DNA of 64,000 nt from DATARR01 sp036376245 (GTDB lineage: Bacteria; Acidobacteriota; Thermoanaerobaculia; Multivoradales; UBA5704), in NCBI GenBank assembly GCA_036376245.1, contig DASVAS010000067.1:138978-202977 (forward strand), read 5' to 3'. How positions within the stretch are numbered: the first letter of the stretch is position 1; each line of letters opens with the position of its first letter. This document shows positions 1-8,091 of the stretch, one piece after another. A program made the position numbers and the translations under genes. Under the pieces are notes generated by a model. It was not told where the DNA came from and ran no database searches. It saw only the letters and a program-made list of their open reading frames with translations.

Positions 1-1
1 G

Positions 2-964
2 GTGCCGGGGAGCTGGCGTCCCAAGGCGCGGGCGGTCGAGCTGGCGGCGCTGGCCTCCCTGGCCGCCGCGGCGGTCACCATGCCGGCTCTCGTGTTGAAG
101 ACGCAGAAAGTGTTGGAGTCCCTGGCCCGGCACGCCACGGGCTACCAGGCCGTGACCATGGGGTCGTACTGGGAGCAGGCGGTGAAGCGGGCCGAGTGGG
201 ATCACCCGTTCGAGCATCCCGAGTTGGGTTGGCCGTTCCTGATCTGTGCCGTCCTGGGTTGGATCGTGGCGGTCCGCGATCCCCGGACCCGCGGCCCCCT
301 GGCGGCGTGGACCGTCTACGCCGGTGTGATGCTGGCCCTGTTCACCTCCTTCAGCGCCCGGCCCTTCCGCAACCTCCTTCCCCTGGTCCCGCTGGCGTGC
401 GTGCTGATCGGGCTCCTCCTCGCGAGGCTGCCTATGCGGCCGCTCGCGGCGGTCGTCCTGCTGGCGCTGTTCCTGCCGGCGGAGATCGCCTACGCCCGCG
501 AGCGCGCCGGGCTGGTGGACTCTCGGGTGGAGACCGTCGAGTGGCTGGCCCGCCATCGCCGGCCGGACGAGCCCGTCCTGTTCGCGGCGGAGCTGGCCGT
601 GCTGCCGGGAGGGCTGCCGGGTAAGACTCTCGTGATGCCGCAGAACCAGGCGATCCCGCGCCTGGCGCGCCGGCGGGACGTCCGCTTCGTGGTCACCGGG
701 ATCTTTCGAGAGAACGACTTGAGGGCGGCGCTGGACGCCGGGCGCACGCGGGCGCGCTACGTCCAGGTGGCCTCGTTCGGGGAGAAGCCGGGGACGGGGA
801 TCTGGCGCGGCAACCGCCAGCGCGTCTTCATCTACCGCCGGACGGCGAGGAACCCGGCGATCCCCAGCGAGGCGAGCCCCAGAATCAAACCCAACCGGAA
901 TCCCGGCGGCGCGAACGTCAGATCGACGCGACCCACGCCGTCCGGCACGATCACGCCCAGATAG
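2..964 (+). CDS. Membrane glycosyltransferase (GT-C/PMT type), C-terminal fragment
   Basis: The gene is cut by the left edge of the window, so the GTG at position 2 is probably internal. About 320 residues remain. Hydrophobic segments lie near residues 12-33, 75-93, 101-120 and 124-160, followed by a soluble C-terminal domain of about 110 residues. That layout fits the C-terminal half of polyprenyl-phosphate-dependent membrane glycosyltransferases (GT39/PMT-like), but the diagnostic N-terminal acidic motif is outside the window, so the family call is tentative. The last 133 bases overlap the 3' end of the convergent YfhO-like gene; the final 44 residues are Pro/Arg-rich and look like antisense read-through rather than a folded domain. 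Confidence 0.55.
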   Translation: MPGSWRPKARAVELAALASLAAAAVTMPALVLKTQKVLESLARHATGYQAVTMGSYWEQAVKRAEWDHPFEHPELGWPFLICAVLGWIVAVRDPRTRGPLAAWTVYAGVMLALFTSFSARPFRNLLPLVPLACVLIGLLLARLPMRPLAAVVLLALFLPAEIAYARERAGLVDSRVETVEWLARHRRPDEPVLFAAELAVLPGGLPGKTLVMPQNQAIPRLARRRDVRFVVTGIFRENDLRAALDAGRTRARYVQVASFGEKPGTGIWRGNRQRVFIYRRTARNPAIPSEASPRIKPNRNPGGANVRSTRPTPSGTITPR

Positions 965-3039
965 GCGGTGTTGACCGTCACCGTCCGCGCGGAGGATGTC
1001 CATCCTGCCGGGAAGGGGAGCGAGCTGGCGAGGAGCTTTTCTCCGTCCCTGGGGATCTCGACGGAGATCTTCCCCGGAGCCCAATGGAGGATCTTCACCG
1101 CCCCCGGGTCCCACGGGCGTTGCGGCGGCTCCCAGTCTCCGACCTCCTCGGACAGCAGGATCACGCGGCGCGGATTCTTGAGGTTCGCGACCGCGTTCAG
1201 GGCCAGGTCCCGCGTCCGCGCCCGGGCGGCTACCGGGAGGAAGAGGCGGGGCAGGGCCTCCGGATTGGTCCGGATTTCTCCCTTCGCGATCACCGTCCGG
1301 ACATTGAGGAAGTCCAGAAGCGGATGGTCCACGTTCCGGAACGCGCTCTTGTAGCGCCGCCCTTCGGGCTTGAACCGGAAGACCCGCTCCAGGACGGCGA
1401 GCTGCGATCCGAGGGCCATGGGGTTGTGGGACCGCACTTCCGCCCCGCCGTAGACCGGCATCAGCGACGGATAGAAGAGGAAGCCCTCGGCCGTGGCGCG
1501 CCAGAAACCGTCGGGAACGGCGGCGTCCACGAAGGGTGTCCGGGGATAGAACAGCTCGCGATGACCCCTGGGGAGCATGTCCCAGCTCCACGGGAGGAGG
1601 TCCAGCAGGAGGGCGGCGGCGAGCAGGGATGCTCCAGCCCATTTCCACCGTCGCAGCGCCGCGAATCCGGTGAGGATCAGGATCCAGATGATGACGACTT
1701 GAGGATCGGGACGTAAAGCGAGGCTGAGGATGGCGGCGATTCCTGGTCCCACCAGGGAGGGCCTGGCAAGGGAAGCCGCAAGGATCAACGCCAGCGACGC
1801 GGCCGGCAGGAACCGGTTCAGCTCCAAGGCCTGGGGTAGCAGGTGGAAGGGGAGGAAATCCGCCGCCGCCAGCAGGCTGACCGCCGCGAATCCCAGGAGA
1901 GGCCAGGACCGCCGGGAGGTGAACAGCGCCGCCAGCGCCCCCGCGAAGGCGAGGAGCCCCGCGTATCCCGCCCCCGACGCGCTCCAGGTCAGCGGTCCCC
2001 GGTACGACTCGCGGAAGGGACGCCCGTAGACACGAGGATTGGACGGAGCCAGCAGCAGCCGCTCCTTGCCGGTCGGGAACCAGCCCTCTCCTACAGAGGC
2101 TTCAGCGGTCCGTACAGCACGCTGGGTCTCAGGCAGGACCTGGAGGAACGGCAGCAGGTGAGGCGCGGCCAATCCGAGAGCGAGCGCCCATGCGGCGGCA
2201 GCGCTTCCCAGAGATCGCAGGTTGGGCCGCCTTCCGTAGGCGAGGCCGCAGACCCCGGCGAAGATCCCTCCGGCCAGCGCGGACTCGGGATGTCCGGACA
2301 GCAGTAGGAAGGCGAAGATTATCCCTGGGACCGCCGGCGTCCCGCCGGCAGACTTACTTTGCTTGGATCCCCGGAAGAGCAGCACCGCCGCCAGAGCCGC
2401 CCAGGGGGTCCACGCCACCACGCTGCTCAACGGGAACAGGGACCACGCCATGATCGCCCCCGAGAGGGGGAACGCCGCGGCGGCCAGGGTCGCCGGAACC
2501 CTCCTCGCCCCGATCCGCCGCGCCAGCAGCCACGTCCCCTGAAACGCCACCAGCATCTTCAAGGCGAGCGCCGCCAACAGAGAGTGTTCGATCGGCAGCC
2601 ACCGCACCAGGTTGGCGATAGGGGAGAGCACCCCGGCCTGCGGGTTCACCCAGGGCGAGCTGCCGCCGTCCAGCAGGTCCGACCACAGAGGAAGCCGTCC
2701 GCTTCCGTACGCCCGCCGCACCTCGATCTCCCAGGGGAGGAGCTGGAGGACGATGTCGTTGAACAGGCTGTGGCGGTCCGGATCCTCGACCACCGGAGCC
2801 CCCGGAACGTTGTTGCGGATCGTCTCGTCCATGGGGGCCAGGAGACGGTCGCCGGACAGCCAGGGCGCGAGGGTGAGGATCACCAGGGCATGGCCCAGGA
2901 GAGTGATCCGGCGGGGGATGCGGAGGCGAAGCCCGCGGATCAGCAGCCACAGGAGCGCCTGGCCCAGGAGGAGGGCGGCGGCTACGGAGAGGGCTGCGGT
3001 CCAGGGAGGGGCGAGCGGCACGGGGGGATCGTAGTTCAT
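832..3039 (-). CDS. YfhO-like multi-pass membrane protein
   Basis: The protein has 735 residues. It has many hydrophobic helices in the first 500 residues and a soluble C-terminal domain ending in one more helix. Periplasmic loop sequence near residue 75 (MDETIRNNVPG) and further on (LPLWSDLLDGGSSPWVNPQ) matches the 'working at the capital, plain and gardens' style loops of the YfhO family, large bacterial GT-C-like proteins linked to glycosylation of lipoteichoic acid or surface polymers. No partner gene in the window fixes the substrate. The ATG is followed by a short hydrophilic lead and then the first helix. Its 3' end overlaps the neighbouring convergent gene. Family call from length and topology; function is inferred. 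Confidence 0.7.
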   Translation of the reverse strand: MNYDPPVPLAPPWTAALSVAAALLLGQALLWLLIRGLRLRIPRRITLLGHALVILTLAPWLSGDRLLAPMDETIRNNVPGAPVVEDPDRHSLFNDIVLQLLPWEIEVRRAYGSGRLPLWSDLLDGGSSPWVNPQAGVLSPIANLVRWLPIEHSLLAALALKMLVAFQGTWLLARRIGARRVPATLAAAAFPLSGAIMAWSLFPLSSVVAWTPWAALAAVLLFRGSKQSKSAGGTPAVPGIIFAFLLLSGHPESALAGGIFAGVCGLAYGRRPNLRSLGSAAAAWALALGLAAPHLLPFLQVLPETQRAVRTAEASVGEGWFPTGKERLLLAPSNPRVYGRPFRESYRGPLTWSASGAGYAGLLAFAGALAALFTSRRSWPLLGFAAVSLLAAADFLPFHLLPQALELNRFLPAASLALILAASLARPSLVGPGIAAILSLALRPDPQVVIIWILILTGFAALRRWKWAGASLLAAALLLDLLPWSWDMLPRGHRELFYPRTPFVDAAVPDGFWRATAEGFLFYPSLMPVYGGAEVRSHNPMALGSQLAVLERVFRFKPEGRRYKSAFRNVDHPLLDFLNVRTVIAKGEIRTNPEALPRLFLPVAARARTRDLALNAVANLKNPRRVILLSEEVGDWEPPQRPWDPGAVKILHWAPGKISVEIPRDGEKLLASSLPFPAGWTSSARTVTVNTAYLGVIVPDGVGRVDLTFAPPGFRLGLILGLASLGIAGFLAVRR

Positions 3040-3057
3040 TCCCTGATTGCCGGCTGG

Positions 3058-3259
3058 GGCGGCATGCCCTCCGAAGCCTCACCCCCTGGCCCCCTCTCCT
3101 GACCCCTCCCGCCCTCCCTCCCCAGGAGAGGGGGAACGATGAGGAAGCGATCTTGCCGATCTCAAGAAGATCTCGATCGCAGGGCCCTCCCTCTCCCGGG
3201 GGCGGGCGGCAGGGAGATGGGAGAGGGACCGAGGGTGAGGTCTCGCAGGGCATGCCGCC
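3058..3259. repeat. Interspersed ~200-bp palindromic repeat, copy A
   Basis: The element is bounded by a perfect 13-bp inverted repeat, GGCGGCATGCCCT at 3058-3070 and its complement at 3247-3259. Inside are C-rich and G-rich arms (CCTCACCCCCTGGCCCC and later GGGTGAGG) around a core that contains GGGGGAACGATGAGGAAGCG. The reverse complement of this copy is nearly the same as copy C at 62328-62527. Related copies lie at 59037-59205, 63734-63896 and 63914-64000. The ORFs that run through it are Pro/Gly/Arg-rich and look spurious. Confidence 0.9.
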
Positions 3260-3263
3260 TCGA

Positions 3264-3291
3264 TTGACACTACCCCCATGGTCTTGCTAAT
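3264..3291 (+). promoter_or_regulatory. Sigma-70 type promoter for the tRNA-Val genes
   Basis: A perfect -35 hexamer, TTGACA (3264-3269), is followed after 16 bases by GCTAAT (3286-3291), which matches four of six -10 positions. Transcription would start near 3299, about 27 bases before the first tRNA. The -35 box begins four bases after the end of palindromic repeat copy A. Confidence 0.6.
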
Positions 3292-3325
3292 CTCCCCCTC
3301 CCTTGGCGCCGCCAAGGCTTGAAAT

Positions 3326-3402
3326 AGGCCCGTAGCTCAGTTGGTTAGAGCGCTACGTTGACATCGTAGAGGTCAGCGGTTCGAATCCGCTCGGGCCTAC
3401 CA
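3326..3402 (+). tRNA. tRNA-Val (anticodon GAC)
   Basis: The 77-nt cloverleaf is complete. The acceptor stem is AGGCCCG/CGGGCCT, the D arm GCTC...GAGC, the anticodon stem CTACG/CGTAG with loop TTGACAT, and the T arm carries GGTTCGAATCC. The anticodon at loop positions 34-36 is GAC, which reads GUC/GUU valine codons. The CCA end is encoded. It lies 94 bases upstream of a second valine tRNA. Confidence 0.96.
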
Positions 3403-3496
3403 TGATCCAAGGAGTGGAGCTCGGCATCGGAATCGGGAGACAGACATCAGAGCAGGAGATGGCCCCGACAGGTGCCCGACTTTCAGCCTCATGCCC

Positions 3497-3573
3497 AGGC
3501 GCTTAGCTCAGCTGGTTAGAGCGCTACCTTCACACGGTAGAGGTCAGCGGTTCGAGTCCGCTAGCGCCTACCA
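3497..3573 (+). tRNA. tRNA-Val (anticodon CAC)
   Basis: The 77-nt cloverleaf has acceptor stem AGGCGCT/AGCGCCT, a GCTC/GAGC D arm, anticodon stem CTACC/GGTAG with loop TTCACAC and the T-loop sequence GTTCGAGTC. The anticodon is CAC, which reads GUG. CCA is encoded. The D and T arms are almost identical to those of the upstream tRNA-Val, so the two probably arose by duplication and are probably co-transcribed. thrS begins 91 bases downstream. Confidence 0.96.
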
Positions 3574-3664
3574 ACCCCTCTTCTCGTGAGTCTCCGCGGC
3601 GCGGGCCGGGGCCCGGGAAGAATCCCTGTTTCCACTCCGCTTTTCAGGTGATGGTCAAGGTCTG

Positions 3665-5602
3665 ATGCAGACGACGACGGAAGTGCTTCATCTCACCCTG
3701 CCCGACGGCTCCGTGCGCACGGTGCCGCCCGGGACGACTCCGCTCGACGTGGCGGCCTCGATCGGCCCCCGTCTGGCCAAGGACGCCGTCGGCGCCGAGC
3801 TGGACGGCCGCAAGGTCGATCTGCGCCTGCCCCTCACCGCAGGCGGCGCGTTCCGCATCTTCACGGTCAAGAGCCCGGAGGCCGGCGAGTTCGTGCGCCA
3901 CAGCGCCGAGCACGTGCTGGCCGACGCGGTCAAGCGGCTCTGGCCCGAGGCCGAGTACGACGCCGGGCGCAAGGACCACACCGAGAAGTTCCAGTACGAC
4001 TTCCGCTTCCCCCGGGCCTTCACGCCCGAGGACCTCGAGAAGATCGAGGAGACGATGCGGGAGATCCTCAAGGAGGACAGCGCCTTCGAGCGCATCGAGG
4101 TCACCCGCGAGGAGGCCGAGCGGATCTTCCGCGAGATGGGCGAGACCCTGAAGCTGGAGCGGCTGAAGGACATCCCCGAGGGGGAGATCATCACCCTCTA
4201 CCGCGACGGCCGCTTCACCGACCTCTGCCGCGGCCCGCACGTGCAGCGCCTGTCCCAGATCGGGGCGGTGAAAGTGCTGGAGGCCTCGGGCGTCTACTTC
4301 AAGGGGGACGAGAAGAACGAGCGGCTGCAGCGCATCTACGGCACCGCCTTCGCCACCCAGAAGGAGATGGACGAATACCTGGAGCGGCAGGAGCTGGCGC
4401 GGGCGCGCGACCACCGCCGCCTGGGCCAGGAGCTGGACCTCTTCAGCTTCAACCCGTTGGCGCCGGCCATGCCGTTCCTCCATCCCAAGGGGGCGTCGAT
4501 CTACGTCGCCCTGGTGGATTACGTGCGCGAGGTGCAGACCCGCTACGGCTACGGCGAGGTGATCACGCCGCAGATCCTGGACGTGGAGCTGTGGAAGACC
4601 TCGGGGCACTACGACAACTACGTCGAGAACATGTTCTTCACCGACGCCGACGAGCGGCAGATGGCGGTGAAGCCCATGAACTGCCCCACGCACTGCCTGA
4701 TCTTCGCCACCCGTCTGCGCTCGTACCGCGACCTGCCGATCCGCTACGGGGACTTCGGCCGCCTTCACCGCTACGAGCGGAGCGGCGTCACCAACGGCCT
4801 GTTCCGGGTGCGGTCGTTCTCGCAGGACGACGCCCACATCTTCTGCACCGAGGAGCAGATCGAGGCCGAGGTGCTGGGCGCGACGGGGATGATCCTGGAG
4901 ATCTACCGCTCCTTCGGCTTCGACGACGTGCGGATCGAGCTGTCGACCCGGCCGGCGAAGCGGATCGGCTCGGACGAGCTGTGGGACCGCGCCGAGGGCG
5001 GTCTGGCGCGGGCGCTGGAGAGCCAGGGCATCGCCTACCAGGTGAATCCCGGGGACGGCGCGTTCTACGGCCCGAAGATCGACTTCCACATCCAGGACGC
5101 CCTGGGCCGGAGCTGGCAGCTCGGCACGGTGCAGCTCGACTACCAGATGCCGCAGCGGTTCGGCCTGACCTACGTGGCGGCGGACGGCGCGGAGCGGCAG
5201 CCGGTGATGATCCACCGCGCCATGCTGGGATCGGTGGAGCGCTTCCTGGCGATCCTGATCGAGCAGACCGGCGGCGCGTTCCCGCTCTGGCTGGCGCCCG
5301 TGCAGGCGGTGGTGCTGCCGATCTCGGAGAAGTTCGCGGAGTACGGCGAGACGGTGCGCGCGCGCCTCGCCGCCGGCGGCGTCCGCGTCGAGCTGGACGA
5401 CCGCAACGAGAAGCTGGGCTACCGCATCCGCGAGGCCCAGCTGCAGAAGGTCCCGTACATGCTGGTGGTGGGAGCGCGGGAAGAGGAAGACGGGACCGTG
5501 TCCGTGCGCCGGCGCGCCGGGGAAGACCTGGGCGCCATGTCCGTGGACGACTTCCTGGCGCGGGCGCGGCAGATCGCCGCGGCTCGCGGCCGGGACCTCT
5601 GA
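3665..5602 (+). CDS. thrS: Threonine--tRNA ligase
   Basis: This 645-residue class II synthetase charges tRNA-Thr. Residues 1-66 form the TGS domain. The editing domain carries the HSAEH motif (HxxxH, residues 79-83) that hydrolyses Ser-tRNA-Thr. The catalytic core includes MNCPTHC, whose first Cys is the expected zinc ligand, and motif 2 (FGRLHRYERSG). The C-terminal 100 residues are the anticodon-binding domain. The length matches the family norm (about 640). It is the first gene of the classical thrS-infC-rpmI-rplT-pheS-pheT cluster. The ATG has a modest AAGG upstream. Confidence 0.97.
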   Translation: MQTTTEVLHLTLPDGSVRTVPPGTTPLDVAASIGPRLAKDAVGAELDGRKVDLRLPLTAGGAFRIFTVKSPEAGEFVRHSAEHVLADAVKRLWPEAEYDAGRKDHTEKFQYDFRFPRAFTPEDLEKIEETMREILKEDSAFERIEVTREEAERIFREMGETLKLERLKDIPEGEIITLYRDGRFTDLCRGPHVQRLSQIGAVKVLEASGVYFKGDEKNERLQRIYGTAFATQKEMDEYLERQELARARDHRRLGQELDLFSFNPLAPAMPFLHPKGASIYVALVDYVREVQTRYGYGEVITPQILDVELWKTSGHYDNYVENMFFTDADERQMAVKPMNCPTHCLIFATRLRSYRDLPIRYGDFGRLHRYERSGVTNGLFRVRSFSQDDAHIFCTEEQIEAEVLGATGMILEIYRSFGFDDVRIELSTRPAKRIGSDELWDRAEGGLARALESQGIAYQVNPGDGAFYGPKIDFHIQDALGRSWQLGTVQLDYQMPQRFGLTYVAADGAERQPVMIHRAMLGSVERFLAILIEQTGGAFPLWLAPVQAVVLPISEKFAEYGETVRARLAAGGVRVELDDRNEKLGYRIREAQLQKVPYMLVVGAREEEDGTVSVRRRAGEDLGAMSVDDFLARARQIAAARGRDL

Positions 5603-5616
5603 ACACGTTTACAATA

Positions 5617-5686
5617 AAAGGAGAACCGATCTGAACACGTTCCTTCGGGCACAGGCCCGACGCTCCCAGGGGGTGAGCTGAGTATC
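5617..5686 (+). promoter_or_regulatory. infC leader with strong Shine-Dalgarno, possible CTG leader ORF and ATC start
   Basis: Between thrS and infC there is a strong ribosome site AAAAGGAG (about 5617-5623), followed by CTG at 5631. That codon opens a 16-codon frame ending at TGA 5679-5681. A second purine-rich stretch, AGGGGGTGAG (5668-5677), precedes ATC at 5684, the likely infC start. In the infC frame no ATG, GTG or TTG occurs between the stop codon at 5615 and position 5729. Whether the short CTG frame is translated is unknown. Confidence 0.5.
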
Positions 5687-6238
5687 GACAAGACGACGCG
5701 GATCAACGAGCGCATCCGGGTTCGCGAGGTGCGCTTGGTAGACGCCGACGGCTCGCAGGCCGGCATCGTGCCGGTGGAAGAGGCGTTGCGGCGGGCTCAG
5801 GAGCAGAGCCTCGATCTGGTGGAAGTGGCCCCGACGGCGAAGCCGCCGGTCTGCCGCATCATGGACTTCGGCAAGTTCCTCTACCAGCAGAAGAAGAAGG
5901 CTCACGAGTCGAAGAAGAAGCAGAAGATCATCCACGTCAAGGAAGTCAAGTTCCGGCCCAACATCGACGAGCACGACTACGACTTCAAGCTCAAGAACGC
6001 CATCCGGTTCCTCGGCGAAGGGGACAAGGTGAAGGCCACCGTCCAGTTCCGCGGCCGCGAAATGGCGCGCCAGGACCTCGGCCACAAGCTGCTCCGGCGG
6101 TTCGAGGCTGACCTGAAGGAGCATGGAGTGCTAGAATCGTCGCCCGAAATGGCGGGGAACCGGATGCACGTGATCTTCGGGCCACCCCGCCAGCAGCAGC
6201 AGGCGGCGAAGAAGGAAAAGGAAACTACGACCCCCTGA
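5684..6238 (+). CDS. infC: Translation initiation factor IF-3, non-canonical start
   Basis: IF-3 binds the 30S subunit and proofreads start-codon and initiator tRNA choice. The frame encodes the conserved N-terminal signature RINERIRVREVRLV (from 5699), the linker and the C-terminal domain. A GTG at 5729 would delete that signature. The only starts that keep it are near-cognate: ATC at 5684 or CTG at 5678. I chose ATC, giving 184 residues (E. coli IF-3 has 180), because infC genes are known to use AUU/AUC/AUA for autoregulation and because a purine-rich site lies at the right distance. The exact start is inferred. Confidence 0.9.
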   Translation: MDKTTRINERIRVREVRLVDADGSQAGIVPVEEALRRAQEQSLDLVEVAPTAKPPVCRIMDFGKFLYQQKKKAHESKKKQKIIHVKEVKFRPNIDEHDYDFKLKNAIRFLGEGDKVKATVQFRGREMARQDLGHKLLRRFEADLKEHGVLESSPEMAGNRMHVIFGPPRQQQQAAKKEKETTTP

Positions 6239-6318
6239 CCCGCCGGGCAGGGGATCGCGGCCTCGGGAGGAGAGGGCTTCTCCCCGGGGTTTCATTTGTT
6301 TGTTGAAAGGAGCCACCC

Positions 6319-6513
6319 TTGCCCAAGCAGAAGACGCACAAGGGGGCGGCGAAGCGTTTCAAGGTCACGGGGACCGGCAAAGTGACGCGGCATCAGTCGA
6401 TGCACAGCCACATCCTGACCAAGAAGACCACCAAGCGGAAGCGCAACCTGCGCAAGACGACGCTGGTCTCTCCCGCGTTCGCGGCCACCATCAAGGAAAT
6501 GTTGCACCAGTAG
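6319..6513 (+). CDS. rpmI: 50S ribosomal protein L35
   Basis: The product is a 64-residue basic protein starting MPKQKTHKGAAKRFKVTG, the L35 signature. The start is TTG at 6319, preceded by GAAAGGAGCC, a good ribosome site. The 80-base gap after infC contains a GGAGA/TCTCC hairpin. This could take part in L20-type control of the operon, as in E. coli, but that is not shown here. Confidence 0.95.
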   Translation: MPKQKTHKGAAKRFKVTGTGKVTRHQSMHSHILTKKTTKRKRNLRKTTLVSPAFAATIKEMLHQ

Positions 6514-6639
6514 CACCGTCAACCCAGACGGCCGCCGGAGGGACGGACCTGCCCCCCGGAGCCGCGGCCCCCAGACCGATCTGAGCGGGCCACTGACCGC
6601 TCCCCTCCGCGGAGGCGGAGCAGAAACGAGGTTCCAGAC

Positions 6640-7026
6640 ATGCGTGTCAAGCGTGGAAACAAGCGCCTCCTGAAGCGCAAGAAGATTCTCAAGCGGGCCA
6701 GTGGCTTCTACGGCACGAAGTCCAAGGCCCACCGCATGGCCAAGCTGGCGGTGGACAAGGCCCTGGGCTACGCGTACCGGGACCGCCGCCAGAAGAAGCG
6801 CCACCTGCGCAGCCTGTGGATCGTGCGCATCAACGCCGCCGCCCGCCAGAACGGGCTCTCCTACAGCCGATTGATCGCCGGCCTCAAGGCCGCCGGCTCG
6901 TCGCTCGACCGCAAGGTGCTGGCCGACATGGCCGTGGCCGACCCGCAGGGGTTTGCCGGCATCGCGGAAGCCGCGAAGCAGGCCCTCGAGCGCAAGGGCG
7001 GAGCCGCTACGCCCGCGAGGTCGTAG
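6640..7026 (+). CDS. rplT: 50S ribosomal protein L20
   Basis: L20 is a primary 23S rRNA-binding assembly protein and, in several bacteria, the autorepressor of the infC-rpmI-rplT operon. The 128-residue product starts MRVKRGNKRLLKRKKILK and contains the conserved region around SLWIVRINAAARQNGLSYS. It is about ten residues longer than usual because of a C-terminal tail (RKGGAATPARS). The 126-base gap upstream holds short hairpins (GAGCGG/CCGCTC and CCTCCGCGGAGG). pheS starts two bases downstream. Confidence 0.96.
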   Translation: MRVKRGNKRLLKRKKILKRASGFYGTKSKAHRMAKLAVDKALGYAYRDRRQKKRHLRSLWIVRINAAARQNGLSYSRLIAGLKAAGSSLDRKVLADMAVADPQGFAGIAEAAKQALERKGGAATPARS

Positions 7027-7027
7027 C

Positions 7028-8083
7028 GTGAGCTCAGCCGGCGCGCCCCAGGCGGCGGAGATCGCCGCCCTGGAGGCCTGGGCCGAGGAGTTCGAAGCCG
7101 CCTGCGCGGCCGTCCAGGACCGCGCGGGGTGGGACGCCCTGCGCGTGCAGTGGGTCGGCCGCAAGCAGGGCATCGTCCGCTCGCTGCTCGACGACATCAA
7201 GAAGGTCGAGCCGCAGAGCCGGCGCGCCTACGGCGAAGCCGTCAACCGTCTCAAGGAGCGGGTCGAGGGCCGCCTGTCCGAATTGGACGAGGCCCTCGCC
7301 GCCCGCGAGCGGGAGGCGGCCCGCCGCGCCGCCGCCGTGGACGTCACCCTGCCCGGCCGGCGCCCCCACCTGGGCAGCGTCCATCCGGTCTCCCTGGTCT
7401 TCCGGGAGATGGAGGAGATCTTCGCGGAGCTGGGCTACAGCGTGGCCGAGGGCCCCGAGGTCGAGGACGACTACCACAACTTCGAGGCCCTGAACTTCCC
7501 CCAGGACCACCCGGCCCGCGACACGCAGGACACGTTCTTCCTGGAAAACGGCCTGCTGCTGCGGACCCACACCTCGCCGGTGCAGATCCGGACGATGCTG
7601 TCGCGCAAGCCGCCGATCCGGGTGATCTGCCCCGGGCGGGTGTTCCGCAACGACAACGACCTGCGGCACTCGCCCATGTTCCACCAGGTGGAGGGGCTGG
7701 CCATCGCGGAGGGGATCACGGTGGGGCACCTCAAGGGGACCCTGCTGGCCTTCCTGCGTCGTCTGTTCGCGCCGGACGTGGAGATCCGCCTGCGGCCGAG
7801 CTTCTTCCCCTTCACCGAGCCGTCGGCCGAGGTGGACGTCACCTGCCAGAACTGCAAGGGCAAGGGGTGCGAGGTCTGCTCGGGCACCGGCTGGATGGAG
7901 ATCCTGGGCTGCGGCATGGTGGACCCGCGGGTGCTCGCCGCGTGCGGCATCGATCCGGACGTCTACTCCGGCTTCGCTTTCGGCATGGGGGCCGACCGCG
8001 TGGCCATGAACCGCTACGGCATCCCCAACATCAGGCTTCTTTTCGACAACGACGAGCGGCTGCTGCGGCAGGTGCGGGGGTAG
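7028..8083 (+). CDS. pheS: Phenylalanine--tRNA ligase alpha subunit
   Basis: The 351-residue catalytic subunit of the (alpha-beta)2 enzyme starts at GTG 7028, immediately after rplT; no other start avoids overlapping L20. Residues 1-100 form the N-terminal coiled coil. The class II core follows with FRNDNDLRHSPMFHQVEGL (motif 2) and the C-terminal FGMGADRVAMNRYGI (motif 3). A cysteine cluster (CQNCKGKGCEVCSGTGW) is present, as in many bacterial PheS. pheT follows after 8 bases. Confidence 0.96.
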   Translation: MSSAGAPQAAEIAALEAWAEEFEAACAAVQDRAGWDALRVQWVGRKQGIVRSLLDDIKKVEPQSRRAYGEAVNRLKERVEGRLSELDEALAAREREAARRAAAVDVTLPGRRPHLGSVHPVSLVFREMEEIFAELGYSVAEGPEVEDDYHNFEALNFPQDHPARDTQDTFFLENGLLLRTHTSPVQIRTMLSRKPPIRVICPGRVFRNDNDLRHSPMFHQVEGLAIAEGITVGHLKGTLLAFLRRLFAPDVEIRLRPSFFPFTEPSAEVDVTCQNCKGKGCEVCSGTGWMEILGCGMVDPRVLAACGIDPDVYSGFAFGMGADRVAMNRYGIPNIRLLFDNDERLLRQVRG

Positions 8084-8091
8084 GGGGAGCG

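Noticed and set aside
2354..3253. Open frames through palindromic repeat copy A
   Set aside because: They encode Pro/Gly/Arg-rich sequence repeated in all copies and overlap the YfhO-like gene; they are repeat artefacts.
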